A DNA stretch of 32,102 nucleotides from Clostridia bacterium (GTDB taxonomy: Bacteria > Bacillota > Clostridia > Oscillospirales > CAG-272): positions 1-32,102 of the forward strand of contig JAFUOQ010000001.1 of the NCBI GenBank assembly GCA_017472695.1, written 5' to 3'. Positions 1 to 6,825 of this stretch are shown piece by piece. Every line of letters starts with the position of its first letter. Within the stretch, counting starts at the first letter, position 1. Below the pieces are notes generated by a model. It did not search any database. It was not told the origin of the DNA and saw nothing but the letters and a program-made list of their open reading frames with translations. The translations under genes were made by a program, and so were the position numbers.

Positions 1-91
1 AATACCCTAATCGGTGTTCTCGCATATCCATTATAACACCTATCTTAAATTCTGTCGAGTACCTTTTCTGCTTTGATCCTTTTTTTGCCAT
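1..91 (-). CDS. IS3-family transposase OrfA, N-terminal fragment (partial at edge)
   Basis: Reading leftward from an ATG at 91 gives about 30 residues beginning MAKKGSKQKRYSTEFK and continuing IGVIMDMREHRLGY. This resembles the start of the helix-turn-helix OrfA protein of IS3-family elements (Lys/Arg-rich start, then Y-S-x-E-F-K). A GGAGG ribosome binding site lies at plus 105-109, correctly placed for this start. The gene runs out of the left edge, so neither its intactness nor the OrfB frameshift can be judged. The identification rests on the short N-terminal motif together with the adjacent IS terminus. Confidence 0.65.
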   Translation of the reverse strand, partial: MAKKGSKQKRYSTEFKIGVIMDMREHRLGY

Positions 92-134
92 AAAAAAATA
101 TGCACCTCCAAAAGTGTCTAACTTTTGGGGTGCA
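1..134 (-). mobile_element. IS3-family insertion sequence, end fragment
   Basis: The window opens inside an insertion sequence. On the minus strand an element end reading TGCACCCCAAAAGTTAGACA (plus 115-134) is followed by a second inverted copy of the TGCACCTCCAAAAG type, a T-run, a GGAGG site and an OrfA-like start codon. This is the usual layout of clostridial IS3-family elements. The outer boundary at 134 is inferred from the TG...CA terminus. The target duplication cannot be checked because the other end lies outside the window. Confidence 0.7.
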
Positions 135-137
135 TAT
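99..137 (-). repeat. Inverted repeat/terminator at the IS end
   Basis: Arms at 99-116 and 121-137 are nearly complementary (ATATGCACC...GGTGCATAT outer part, CAAAAGT/ACTTTTG inner part). On the minus strand the stem is followed by seven U residues (plus 92-98). It can therefore act as an intrinsic terminator that stops transcription from the nitroreductase gene entering the transposase, besides containing the terminal repeat of the element. Confidence 0.7.
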
Positions 138-161
138 CATTGAAGCGACGCCTTTGTCATT

Positions 162-914
162 TTATGATAATGTGTAATTCGCCGTTGGCACTTGCTCACA
201 GTCGTCGTTAGAGGTGTCGGTAAAAATTTCACGCTCAAATGATATGCCCTTTTCCATCAAGCACAGTTCAAGAAAACAAAGAAAGATACCAATATCAATG
301 CGGTTATAGTGCGCCACCTTGTCAGCAGGCATAATGCCGCGCTTGCCCGGTTTTTTATAACGATAGACAGTTAAACTCTTTTCTTCTGCCACCACCTTCC
401 ACGGTTGCGTGTTGCAAGCGCTTGGTGTAAATCGAACAATGTTTCCGATCTGGCGGTAATGCTCACCGTACCATATTTCATCAAGGGGCTTACGCTTGCT
501 TTTGAACATATCCTTGCGGAATTTATTATCTGCAACTTTTGCAATGGCGATCATTATGACAAAATCAAGACCATTATAGGTACGCTCATCGGGTTTGCCG
601 ATGCCAAACCACAACGCACCGATACCGAGAGATGCAAGATAAAGATCAAGCTGTTCTCCGATATAACCGATGTTTTGCAGATAATTTTCTTTGCGCTCAC
701 TATACAGTAGAATACAGTATTCCTGCCAACGTTTGCAGGAAGTCTTATTAGCAGGCACGATGCGGATGGCGGTCTTTATGTCAGCAGAAAGCGGAGTGAA
801 TTGCTTGTAGTGCTTTTCAATGTGTTCAAGCTCTGACTGGCTTATATGATCAATTTTGCTAAATAAATGAAACGACTTTCGTTTAAATATCATCGGATAT
901 AATGCTTTTTCCAT
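162..914 (-). CDS. Nitroreductase-family protein (TM-nitroreductase type)
   Basis: The 250-residue protein resembles the putative TM nitroreductase family of Clostridia, FMN-binding proteins of unknown physiological substrate. Supporting stretches are RKSFHLF near the N-terminus, GIGALWFGIGKP in the middle, and RFTPSACNTQPWKV, the typical FMN-contact segment in which an S-x-x-N-x-Q-P-W pattern is conserved. I chose the ATG at 914 over the upstream one at 968 because TTTGGAGAAAATT precedes it as a good ribosome binding site and the promoter's -10 lies at 943-948, inside the longer ORF. The C-terminus stops close to the IS element; the length is normal for the family, so no truncation is evident. 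Substrate and role are unknown. Confidence 0.75.
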   Translation of the reverse strand: MEKALYPMIFKRKSFHLFSKIDHISQSELEHIEKHYKQFTPLSADIKTAIRIVPANKTSCKRWQEYCILLYSERKENYLQNIGYIGEQLDLYLASLGIGALWFGIGKPDERTYNGLDFVIMIAIAKVADNKFRKDMFKSKRKPLDEIWYGEHYRQIGNIVRFTPSACNTQPWKVVAEEKSLTVYRYKKPGKRGIMPADKVAHYNRIDIGIFLCFLELCLMEKGISFEREIFTDTSNDDCEQVPTANYTLS

Positions 915-942
915 AATTTTCTCCAAAGGATTTGCTGTTAAT

Positions 943-971
943 ATTGTACCAAAATGAATTTTAAATGTCAA
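943..971 (-). promoter_or_regulatory. Sigma-70-type promoter of the nitroreductase gene
   Basis: On the minus strand TTGACA (plus 966-971) and TACAAT (plus 943-948) are separated by 17 nt. The promoter is divergent from that at 1023-1050. Confidence 0.75.
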
Positions 972-1002
972 CGTGTTTTAATAACAAAAACATAAAAATT
1001 AT

Positions 1003-1067
1003 CGACAAACATTAAAAATGTATTGACAAACATAAATTTCGTGCTATAATATTCTTGTCGAAAGGTT
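1003..1067 (+). promoter_or_regulatory. Promoter and repeated operator-like sites of the DUF2975/XRE pair
   Basis: TTGACA at 1023-1028 and TATAAT at 1045-1050 are 16 nt apart. The -35 box lies within a repeat: ATCGACAAACATTAAA (about 1001-1016) recurs as ATTGACAAACATAAA about 20 nt downstream, and the inverted form TTGTCGA follows the -10 near 1054-1060. Repeats flanking both promoter elements suggest an operator, plausibly for the XRE-type regulator encoded by the second gene. The promoter is clear; the operator role is inference. Confidence 0.6.
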
Positions 1068-1114
1068 TCTGGCAAAACTGAAAGACACATATTTTTGTTT
1101 GGAGGTATTAAACA

Positions 1115-1672
1115 ATGAAGGGGATTAGTAAAATTGCAAAGATTGTAACAAAGATTGTGGAGATATTCCATTGGGTAGGAGTTGCTCTCATGGCAGCTGC
1201 AACTGTCTGCTCGGTGGCGGCTCCCACGTGGGTTAAATATTTCGTTGGCTTTGATGCGAAGGAATGCTGCGGAGCAAATCTTTCAATATACGGATTTGAG
1301 ATCAACGCCACCGTTACGGATGGAAAGGTAGATATGAAAGCTTTTCTTCTGTTTGGTATAGGAGCGACTCTGATTCTCGCACTTATGGCTATGATTTTTA
1401 GAAATCTTAATCTTATCATCAAAAAGTCGCAGGGAAGCACGCCGTTTCAAGCGGACAACGTCCGTATGTTCCGTGAGATCGGAATCTTTTCGATTGCCGT
1501 TCCCGTTGTTGGATTGATTATGAGTATCATCACACGCCTTGCACTCGGCTCGGAAGCTGCCGAGATTTCAAACAACTTCAGCGGACTTGTGATCGGCATA
1601 GTCGTGCTTTGCATTACGGAATTTTTCATTCACGGTATTGAGCTTGAAAAAGACGTTGATGGTCTTGTTTGA
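1115..1672 (+). CDS. DUF2975 membrane protein
   Basis: A 185-residue integral membrane protein with about four hydrophobic segments: residues 17-32, 70-92, 120-140 and 150-170. The region after segment two reads IFRNLNLIIKKSQGSTPFQADNV, a hallmark of DUF2975 proteins (a polar loop with TPF followed by an N/D-V pair). The gene has a strong GGAGG site and is followed 10 nt downstream by a small XRE regulator, the arrangement known for yoaS-yozG type pairs. Function is unknown; the family is usually found with its own regulator and may be a membrane sensor or partner of it. Confidence 0.8.
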   Translation: MKGISKIAKIVTKIVEIFHWVGVALMAAATVCSVAAPTWVKYFVGFDAKECCGANLSIYGFEINATVTDGKVDMKAFLLFGIGATLILALMAMIFRNLNLIIKKSQGSTPFQADNVRMFREIGIFSIAVPVVGLIMSIITRLALGSEAAEISNNFSGLVIGIVVLCITEFFIHGIELEKDVDGLV

Positions 1673-1682
1673 GAGGTGAGAT

Positions 1683-1892
1683 ATGGGAAAGATCGTACTT
1701 AGACTTGACAGAATGATGGTGGAGAGAAAGATCTCGCTGAACGAGCTTGCCGAGCGCGTGGGAATCTCTAATGTCAATCTCTCAAAGATTAAAAACAACA
1801 AGGTCACAGCTATCCGATTTTCCACCCTCGCCGCAATTTGCGAGGTGCTTGATTGCGAAGCTGGAGATATTCTCGAATATCAGAAGAATTGA
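1683..1892 (+). CDS. Small XRE-family regulator, YozG type
   Basis: The 69-residue protein is almost entirely a Cro/CI-type helix-turn-helix: KISLNELAERVGISNVNLSKI is the HTH, followed by the IRFSTLAAICEVLDCEAGDILEY tail typical of the YozG group. GAGGTGAGAT precedes its ATG, and the gene lies 10 nt after the DUF2975 gene, so the two are co-transcribed. It probably represses its own operon; the repeats around the promoter at 1003-1067 are the natural candidate operator. Confidence 0.85.
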   Translation: MGKIVLRLDRMMVERKISLNELAERVGISNVNLSKIKNNKVTAIRFSTLAAICEVLDCEAGDILEYQKN

Positions 1893-1937
1893 TATAACAA
1901 TTTTATCGATAAACTCAAATTTGACGGAGGCTATAAT

Positions 1938-2068
1938 ATGAGCAACGAGAGCAAAAAGAAAATAGAGCGGTTGCAATTATAGTAGGATTGATGTTTATCA
2001 TATTTATGTGGGCAAAAAAGATATTCAGCCGGACTTTTGCTGCTAAAATAGATTGTCAGCAAAATTAG
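1938..2068 (+). pseudogene. Frameshifted small membrane-protein ORF
   Basis: A strong GGAGG site precedes an ATG at 1938 that reads MSNESKKKIERLQL and then stops at once. In a neighbouring frame the sequence continues as AVAIIVGLMFIIFMWAKKIF followed by a short polar tail ending at 2068. Together they make the pattern of a lysine-rich N-terminus plus one membrane helix, broken by an indel near 1963-1968. It could be a real decayed third gene of the DUF2975 unit or a sequencing indel. No family is recognised. Confidence 0.45.
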
Positions 2069-2094
2069 AAAAGTAAGCCAATTTCAATTAATTT

Positions 2095-2130
2095 AACAGC
2101 CCTCGCTCCATAGATGGAGCGAGGGCTGTT
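2095..2130. terminator. Perfect 17-bp inverted repeat between convergent units
   Basis: Arms 2095-2111 and 2114-2130 (AACAGCCCTCGCTCCAT and its exact complement) form a GC-rich hairpin between the plus-strand DUF2975 unit and the minus-strand antiporter. T-runs on either side are weak, so this is a likely bidirectional terminator but not a textbook one. Confidence 0.6.
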
Positions 2131-2144
2131 GCGATTTGGGTATC

Positions 2145-2171
2145 TAAAATAACCCCACAGTTCTACTGGGG
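2145..2171 (-). terminator. Intrinsic terminator after the antiporter gene
   Basis: On the minus strand CCCCAGTAGAACTGTGGGG forms a short stem (plus 2153-2171) followed by TTATTTT. It lies about 110 nt after the antiporter stop codon. Apart from this hairpin, the perfect repeat and the broken small ORF, I see nothing in 1893-2282. Confidence 0.5.
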
Positions 2172-2282
2172 AGCGGTAAAAAAGCGCAGTGACGAAAAGA
2201 ATGGCAAGCTAAAAGCAAGCACAGAATAAATAGTGATGAAAAGAGTAAAATCTTCAAATATAATGTGGACTGGTGGTTTTGC

Positions 2283-3575
2283 TCATGATCGTTTTTCCTT
2301 TTTTTGGTGTTTCTCTCTAGCGCTTCTGTGTCCCTCTTCCTTGATGTCACCGGCTTTGGTAAGAGCAATTTTAGTAAGGAACGGGCCGACGATCTCGTAG
2401 ATTAGGACGGCAAACAATGTAATATTACGAACAATTGCACCATCCGGACCAAGCTCGATAGCCTTGATAGCCATACCGAGAGCAACGCCTGCCTGCGGAA
2501 GCAAGGTGATGCCAAGATACTTGATGATGTTGGGATCAGATTTTGTCATTCTTGCGCTGATATTTGCGCCATAGTATTTGCCGAGAGAGCGTGCGATGAT
2601 ATAAACGACACCAACGATCACGACTGATAGGCTTGCAAACACTGATAGGTCAAGCTCAGCACCGCTGATAACGAAGAACAGAATTAACACAGGAGTTGTC
2701 CATCTGTCGGATCGTTCCATCAGCTCCTCTGAAACCTTGCAGATGTTGCAGAACACCGTTCCAAGCATCATGCAGGCAAGCAAGGAGGAAAATCCGATAT
2801 GTATACCGCCAATATCAAACTCCAAGCTGGAAATTGCCACGGTCAGCATTACGAACGTAACCGAAACCGCCATACGCTTTGAGCGTGAATGGAAATACTT
2901 TTCACAAAGTGTAAAGAGTAAGCCCATTATAAAGCCGAGTAAAAGCGACAGAACGATCTCAATAAGCGGCTCAAGAATAATGGCAAGTGGGCTTACACCT
3001 GTCGAGTTCAAGGATCTTGCAATACCAAAGGAGATTGCAAAAACCACAAGACCAACCGCATCGTCAAGCGCAACTACTGGAAGGAGAACGTCGGTAACCG
3101 GTCCCTTCGCCTTATACTGCTTGACAACCATTAGCGTAGCGGCAGGAGCCGTTGCGGTCGCAACAGACGCGAGAACGATTGCTGCGGGAATGGAAAGAAT
3201 GTTTGGCATAGCGAAGTGTAGCGTGATCAAAGCAATGTCCACCACAACGGTGGTGATCAGTGCTTGGAGGACACCGATAACGGTTGCTCGCTTGCCAATT
3301 TTTTTGAGCTGCGAGAGTCTGAACTCGTTGCCCATAGAAAATGCAATAAAGCCAAGTGCGAGATCGGAAATCAGTCCAAAGCCCTGGATTTGATCCGACG
3401 TAATGCCGATTCCGGGAACGCCCAGCGCGCCGAGAACGAACGGACCGATCAAAACGCCGGAGATCAAATACGCGGTAACTGCGGGGAGTTTAACAAGCTT
3501 CGCAAGTCTTGACAAGAGCAGACCTGCGAGCAGTGCGATGGATAAACTCAAAAAGATATTTGCTGTTTGAGTCAT
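2283..3575 (-). CDS. Monovalent cation:proton antiporter, CPA2 (KefB/NapA-like) family
   Basis: The 430-residue protein has a dozen or so hydrophobic segments. An N-terminal FLSLSIALLAGLLLSRLAKL helix is followed by LPAVTAYLISGVLIGP, the conserved opening of CPA2 exchangers. The mid-protein segment VVALDDAVGLVVFAI carries the Asp-Asp pair expected at the ion-binding site of electrogenic antiporters of this family. The C-terminus is a short charged tail with no RCK/TrkA-N domain, so this is a bare transporter that exchanges Na+ or K+ for H+ across the membrane. Ion specificity cannot be told. AGAAGG precedes the ATG, and the promoter is at 3676-3704. Confidence 0.85.
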   Translation of the reverse strand: MTQTANIFLSLSIALLAGLLLSRLAKLVKLPAVTAYLISGVLIGPFVLGALGVPGIGITSDQIQGFGLISDLALGFIAFSMGNEFRLSQLKKIGKRATVIGVLQALITTVVVDIALITLHFAMPNILSIPAAIVLASVATATAPAATLMVVKQYKAKGPVTDVLLPVVALDDAVGLVVFAISFGIARSLNSTGVSPLAIILEPLIEIVLSLLLGFIMGLLFTLCEKYFHSRSKRMAVSVTFVMLTVAISSLEFDIGGIHIGFSSLLACMMLGTVFCNICKVSEELMERSDRWTTPVLILFFVISGAELDLSVFASLSVVIVGVVYIIARSLGKYYGANISARMTKSDPNIIKYLGITLLPQAGVALGMAIKAIELGPDGAIVRNITLFAVLIYEIVGPFLTKIALTKAGDIKEEGHRSAREKHQKKEKRS

Positions 3576-3675
3576 AAAATACGCCTTCTTTCTAAATGAT
3601 TTTTGATTAGGGAGTTAATCATTCAGATATGATGCGAGTGTATCCGCTATGGTTGAGCTCTCTTTATCAAATAAG

Positions 3676-3704
3676 AATATACTACTTTTATTTGAAAATG
3701 TCTA
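3676..3704 (-). promoter_or_regulatory. Promoter of the antiporter gene
   Basis: On the minus strand TAGACA (plus 3699-3704) and TATATT (plus 3676-3681) are spaced by 17 nt. The roughly 90-nt leader to the start codon contains only a weak inverted repeat (AATGATT/AATCATT, plus 3595-3601 and 3617-3623). No known riboswitch was recognised in it. Confidence 0.6.
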
Positions 3705-3710
3705 CACAAA

Positions 3711-4256
3711 TTAAATTTTAAAATGCTTGTTGAGTGTATTGATTATTGTTGGGAGCATAAGCGAGAATACAATTGCTGTAAGAATTCCGGCAATCAAGCG
3801 CGACGGAATTGCGACGAATATTGCGAGATACGATGAGTAATAGCCGTATAGCTTTTGCTCTATCAACATAGCTCCCGTATTCAGTATGGTAACAATCAGC
3901 GAGCTGATGCAGGTCTCAATTACTAAGATGCCGGACTTTGTGCTTTTCTTGAATGCTCGGAACAAATATCCTACGGTGATACCGCGAACAACAGCAGGCA
4001 ATACCCAAAGAACCGTTGTTGCGCTGACACCGTAAGTGATGAGCTGTCCGACAAAAGCGCCGATAAAGCCTGTCGCCGCGCCCCACCAAGGTCCGCAAAA
4101 GATTGCGACTATAATGACGGGCAAGCCGCTAATTGAAATTTTCAAGGTGCCTCCAAGGGGGGCACTTACCGATACTGCCAGAAAATCAAGGCAAACATAA
4201 AGTGCTGCCATCATTCCGGCAAGACAGATAATTTTGATTTTGTTTGATTTTTGCAT
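3711..4256 (-). CDS. folT: Folate-family ECF transporter S component
   Basis: The 181-residue membrane protein is the substrate-binding S component of an energy-coupling-factor vitamin importer. It has about six hydrophobic segments. The N-terminal stretch KIICLAGMMAALYVCLDF carries the small-residue A-x-x-x-A type pattern that docks S components onto the shared EcfT, and LKISISGLPVIIVAIFCGPWWG is typical of the FolT group. The substrate is strongly supported by the tetrahydrofolate riboswitch in its leader. The EcfA/EcfT energising module is not in the window and is normally encoded elsewhere. AAGGAGGT lies 5 nt from the start and is itself part of the switch. Confidence 0.9.
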   Translation of the reverse strand: MQKSNKIKIICLAGMMAALYVCLDFLAVSVSAPLGGTLKISISGLPVIIVAIFCGPWWGAATGFIGAFVGQLITYGVSATTVLWVLPAVVRGITVGYLFRAFKKSTKSGILVIETCISSLIVTILNTGAMLIEQKLYGYYSSYLAIFVAIPSRLIAGILTAIVFSLMLPTIINTLNKHFKI

Positions 4257-4262
4257 AAAAAT

Positions 4263-4406
4263 ACCTCCTTATTCCCGTATTTCCGAAAGCAAGGAGGTGG
4301 GTCCTTGGATTGGACAGCGGGATGCGACAATCGAACCGCGGAAATCCTTCGTCCATCCAACAACTCCCCGTTTGGATGGCACTTTACGCTCGATTGTCTA
4401 CTCTGC
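4263..4406 (-). promoter_or_regulatory. Tetrahydrofolate (THF, class I) riboswitch controlling folT translation
   Basis: The minus-strand leader contains the conserved THF-riboswitch blocks in order: AGAGTAG (near plus 4398-4404), CGTAAAGTGCC, GGGAGTTGTTGG, CCGCGGTT and GCATCCCGCT (near plus 4316-4325). Downstream, ACCTCCTT (plus 4291-4298) is exactly complementary to the ribosome binding site AAGGAGGT (plus 4263-4270). Folding it over the binding site would block translation when folate is bound. Position directly before an ECF S component matches the known use of this class. Confidence 0.9.
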
Positions 4407-4422
4407 ATAGATTATGAATTGT

Positions 4423-5382
4423 TTAAATAGAAATTATATTTGATAAGCTGTATGTCTCTTGGTCAAAGGATTTGCTCATGTTTAATGCCTCAAAAATGTC
4501 GTAGTCAACAATTTTGTTATCCTTCAATCCAACCACGCGATTTCCGATGCCCTTGCTGAGAAGCTCGACGGCGGCATATCCCATTTTTGACGCAACGACT
4601 CTGTCGCGTAGGGTGGGATTACCGCCACGCTGAATATGCCCAAGAATTGTAGCGCGCGTATCAACACCCGTTGCCTCTTGAAGCTGCTTTGCAAGCTGTG
4701 TTGCATCGCAAAGACCTTCTGAAACAACGATAATAAAATGGTTTCTTCCATTTTTCTTGGTTTCAAGAATTTTGTCGATCACATTCTGCAAATCAAATCC
4801 GATTTCAGGAACGATAATGGCAGTGGCACCAACGGCAAGACCGCATTGCAACGCAATGTCTCCCGCACCATGCCCCATAACCTCTACCACACTGCACCGC
4901 TCGTGAGAGCAGGCGGTATCGCGAAGCTTGTCCACCATTTCCACCACCGTATTCATTGCTGTATCAAAGCCTATCGTATATTCGGTTGATGGAATATCGT
5001 TATCGATCGTTCCTGGAATACCGATACAAGGGATTCCTCTGAGCGAAAGATCTCTGGCTCCTCTAAATGAGCCGTCTCCACCGATGACAACAAGACCTTC
5101 GATGCCATTGAATTTGCAGTTTTTTATGGCTTCCTGCATTCCTTCCTCAGTGGTAAAGCGAGGACAGCGAGCAGTATATAATACGGTTCCACCGCGTTGT
5201 ATAATATCGGATACTGAGCGGATGTCAAGATCGACGACGTTGTTTTCAATCAGACCGTTATAGCCGCGCTTGACGCCTTTAACGGTCATTCCCATTGAAG
5301 CCGCAGTTCTGACGATCGAACGGACCGCCGCATTCATTCCTGGCGCATCTCCGCCGCTTGTAAGTACACCTATGGTTTTCAT
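4423..5382 (-). CDS. pfkA: ATP-dependent 6-phosphofructokinase
   Basis: The 319-residue protein converts fructose 6-phosphate to fructose 1,6-bisphosphate in glycolysis. It has the expected blocks: TSGGDAPGMN at 8-17 (ATP loop), GGDGS at 101-105 (the Gly rather than Asp marks the ATP type, not the PPi type), PGTIDNDI at 123-130 with catalytic Asp127, EVMGHGAGDIA, and HIQRGGNPT. Length is normal for the bacterial family. GAGGTGAAAG is well placed before the ATG. Unusually, its leader holds the same ANTAR-type hairpin/terminator seen before the nitrogen genes, so glycolytic flux may be tied to the nitrogen antiterminator; it also follows lysA and could receive read-through from that operon. Confidence 0.95.
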   Translation of the reverse strand: MKTIGVLTSGGDAPGMNAAVRSIVRTAASMGMTVKGVKRGYNGLIENNVVDLDIRSVSDIIQRGGTVLYTARCPRFTTEEGMQEAIKNCKFNGIEGLVVIGGDGSFRGARDLSLRGIPCIGIPGTIDNDIPSTEYTIGFDTAMNTVVEMVDKLRDTACSHERCSVVEVMGHGAGDIALQCGLAVGATAIIVPEIGFDLQNVIDKILETKKNGRNHFIIVVSEGLCDATQLAKQLQEATGVDTRATILGHIQRGGNPTLRDRVVASKMGYAAVELLSKGIGNRVVGLKDNKIVDYDIFEALNMSKSFDQETYSLSNIISI

Positions 5383-5397
5383 TATCTTTCACCTCAC

Positions 5398-5449
5398 AAA
5401 AAGAGTAAAGCTATCCCAATAAATTAGAACGCCTTTGCTCTAAATTATA
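5398..5449 (-). promoter_or_regulatory. pfkA leader: ANTAR-type hairpin overlapping an intrinsic terminator
   Basis: On the minus strand TTAGAGC-AAAGGC-GTTCTAA (plus 5424-5443) forms a 7-bp stem with a hexaloop having A1 and G4. The alternative fold pairs GAGCAAAGGC with GCTTTACTC (plus 5403-5411), followed by TTTTTG, an intrinsic terminator using the same loop bases. A TATAAT (plus 5444-5449) directly abuts the hairpin, so the exact start site is unclear; a -10 a few bases upstream is equally possible. No good -35 is present 17 nt upstream. TTGACA overlaps the lysA stop, but its spacing to the TATAAT is too long. Confidence 0.75.
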
Positions 5450-5478
5450 TAATTATTTTTTACAGATAAGTAATTCTG

Positions 5479-6810
5479 TCAAACGGTACCTTGCAGTACG
5501 CGCGCTTCCTCAAGAACGTCGTTCTTAATGAGATCGTCGTAGGTCTCTCTTTTCACAATGACCTTGGCTTCATCGCCACTGACCATCACGATCGGAGGGC
5601 GGGGAATACGATTGTAATTGCTGGACATAGAGTAATTGTACGCACCCGTAGCAAGAACGGCAAGCGTATCGCCAACGTGGATCTTTGGCATCATAACGTG
5701 CTCTTGGATTAAGTCTCCGGACTCACAGCACTTTCCCGCAATGGTAACGGGAGCGATCGGTTCGGCAGACGCATTGTTTGCAAGAACCGTGGTGTATTTG
5801 GAGCCGTAGAGAATATAACGTGGATTATCGCACATACCGCCGTCAATGGAAACGTATGTGCGGACATTCTCGATCTCCTTGACACATCCTACCGTATAAA
5901 GTGTTATTCCGGCAGAAGCCACAATGGAGCGCCCAGGCTCAAACACAAGGAAAGGAAGCTCAATTCCTTTTTCCAAAGCAAGCGCTTTGACTACATCCGT
6001 TACCTTATGAATATATTCAGAGGGCTCAAGCGGATCGTCCTTAGACGTGTACTTGATGCCGAAGCCACCGCCGAGGTTGAGGATCTTCACCTTGATACCA
6101 AGCTTGTCATAAAGGTCGGAAATAAAGCTGATCATCACCTTAGCCGCTTCGCAGAAGGGTTCTACGTCAAAAATTTGTGAACCTATATGACAGTGAACAC
6201 CGTCAATTTGAATGTTGCTCATCGAGAGGGCGAGCTTGTGTATCTCGTAAGCCTCACCATTTTCAAGAGCCACGCCAAATTTAGAGTCAATCTGTCCGGT
6301 CTTAACAAAATCGTGTGTGTGAGCATCGATGCCGGGCTTGATACGGAAGAGAATACGTTGGGTGACGTTTTTCTCACTTGCAATACGGTTCAGAAGCTCA
6401 AGCTCGTATTTGTTGTCTACGACAATATGACCAACGCCACAGGTCAGAGCAAGCTCAATTTCATCAGGGGTCTTGTTGTTGCCGTGAAAGAACACCTTTT
6501 CCATCGGAAAGCCTGCCTTATAAAGCGTATAAAGCTCGCCGCCCGAAACAACATCAGCTCCAAGCCCTTCTTCCGCAACTAGCCTGCCCGTATACATTGT
6601 GCAGAGTGCCTTGCTTGCAAAGAGAACAAGACCGTGACCGTCGTAATAGGTGTCAATGGCATTTTTATATGCGCGGCAGCTTGCTCGCATCAGATCCTCG
6701 TCCAGTACGTAAAGCGGAGTACCAAATTTCTTTGCAAGCTCCACGGTATCGTGCTGTCCAATGGTAAGATGATTTTTAGAATTGATAGAGAGATTTTGCG
6801 AATTAAACAT
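5479..6810 (-). CDS. lysA: Diaminopimelate decarboxylase
   Basis: The 443-residue PLP enzyme removes CO2 from meso-diaminopimelate to make lysine. The fold-III decarboxylase marks are present: FASKAL with PLP-binding Lys67, HGNNKTPDEI, HCHIGSQI, LNLGGGFGIKY for phosphate binding, EPGRSIV, CESGD with the active-site Cys from the partner subunit, and GAYNYSMSSNYN near the C-terminus. Length is normal. It is the last gene of the glutamate synthase/glnA operon, 15 nt after the antiterminator gene, with AAGGAAA before its ATG. Its placement ties lysine supply to nitrogen control, though simple co-transcription is enough to explain it. Confidence 0.95.
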   Translation of the reverse strand: MFNSQNLSINSKNHLTIGQHDTVELAKKFGTPLYVLDEDLMRASCRAYKNAIDTYYDGHGLVLFASKALCTMYTGRLVAEEGLGADVVSGGELYTLYKAGFPMEKVFFHGNNKTPDEIELALTCGVGHIVVDNKYELELLNRIASEKNVTQRILFRIKPGIDAHTHDFVKTGQIDSKFGVALENGEAYEIHKLALSMSNIQIDGVHCHIGSQIFDVEPFCEAAKVMISFISDLYDKLGIKVKILNLGGGFGIKYTSKDDPLEPSEYIHKVTDVVKALALEKGIELPFLVFEPGRSIVASAGITLYTVGCVKEIENVRTYVSIDGGMCDNPRYILYGSKYTTVLANNASAEPIAPVTIAGKCCESGDLIQEHVMMPKIHVGDTLAVLATGAYNYSMSSNYNRIPRPPIVMVSGDEAKVIVKRETYDDLIKNDVLEEARVLQGTV

Positions 6811-6825
6811 ATGTTATTTCCTTGA

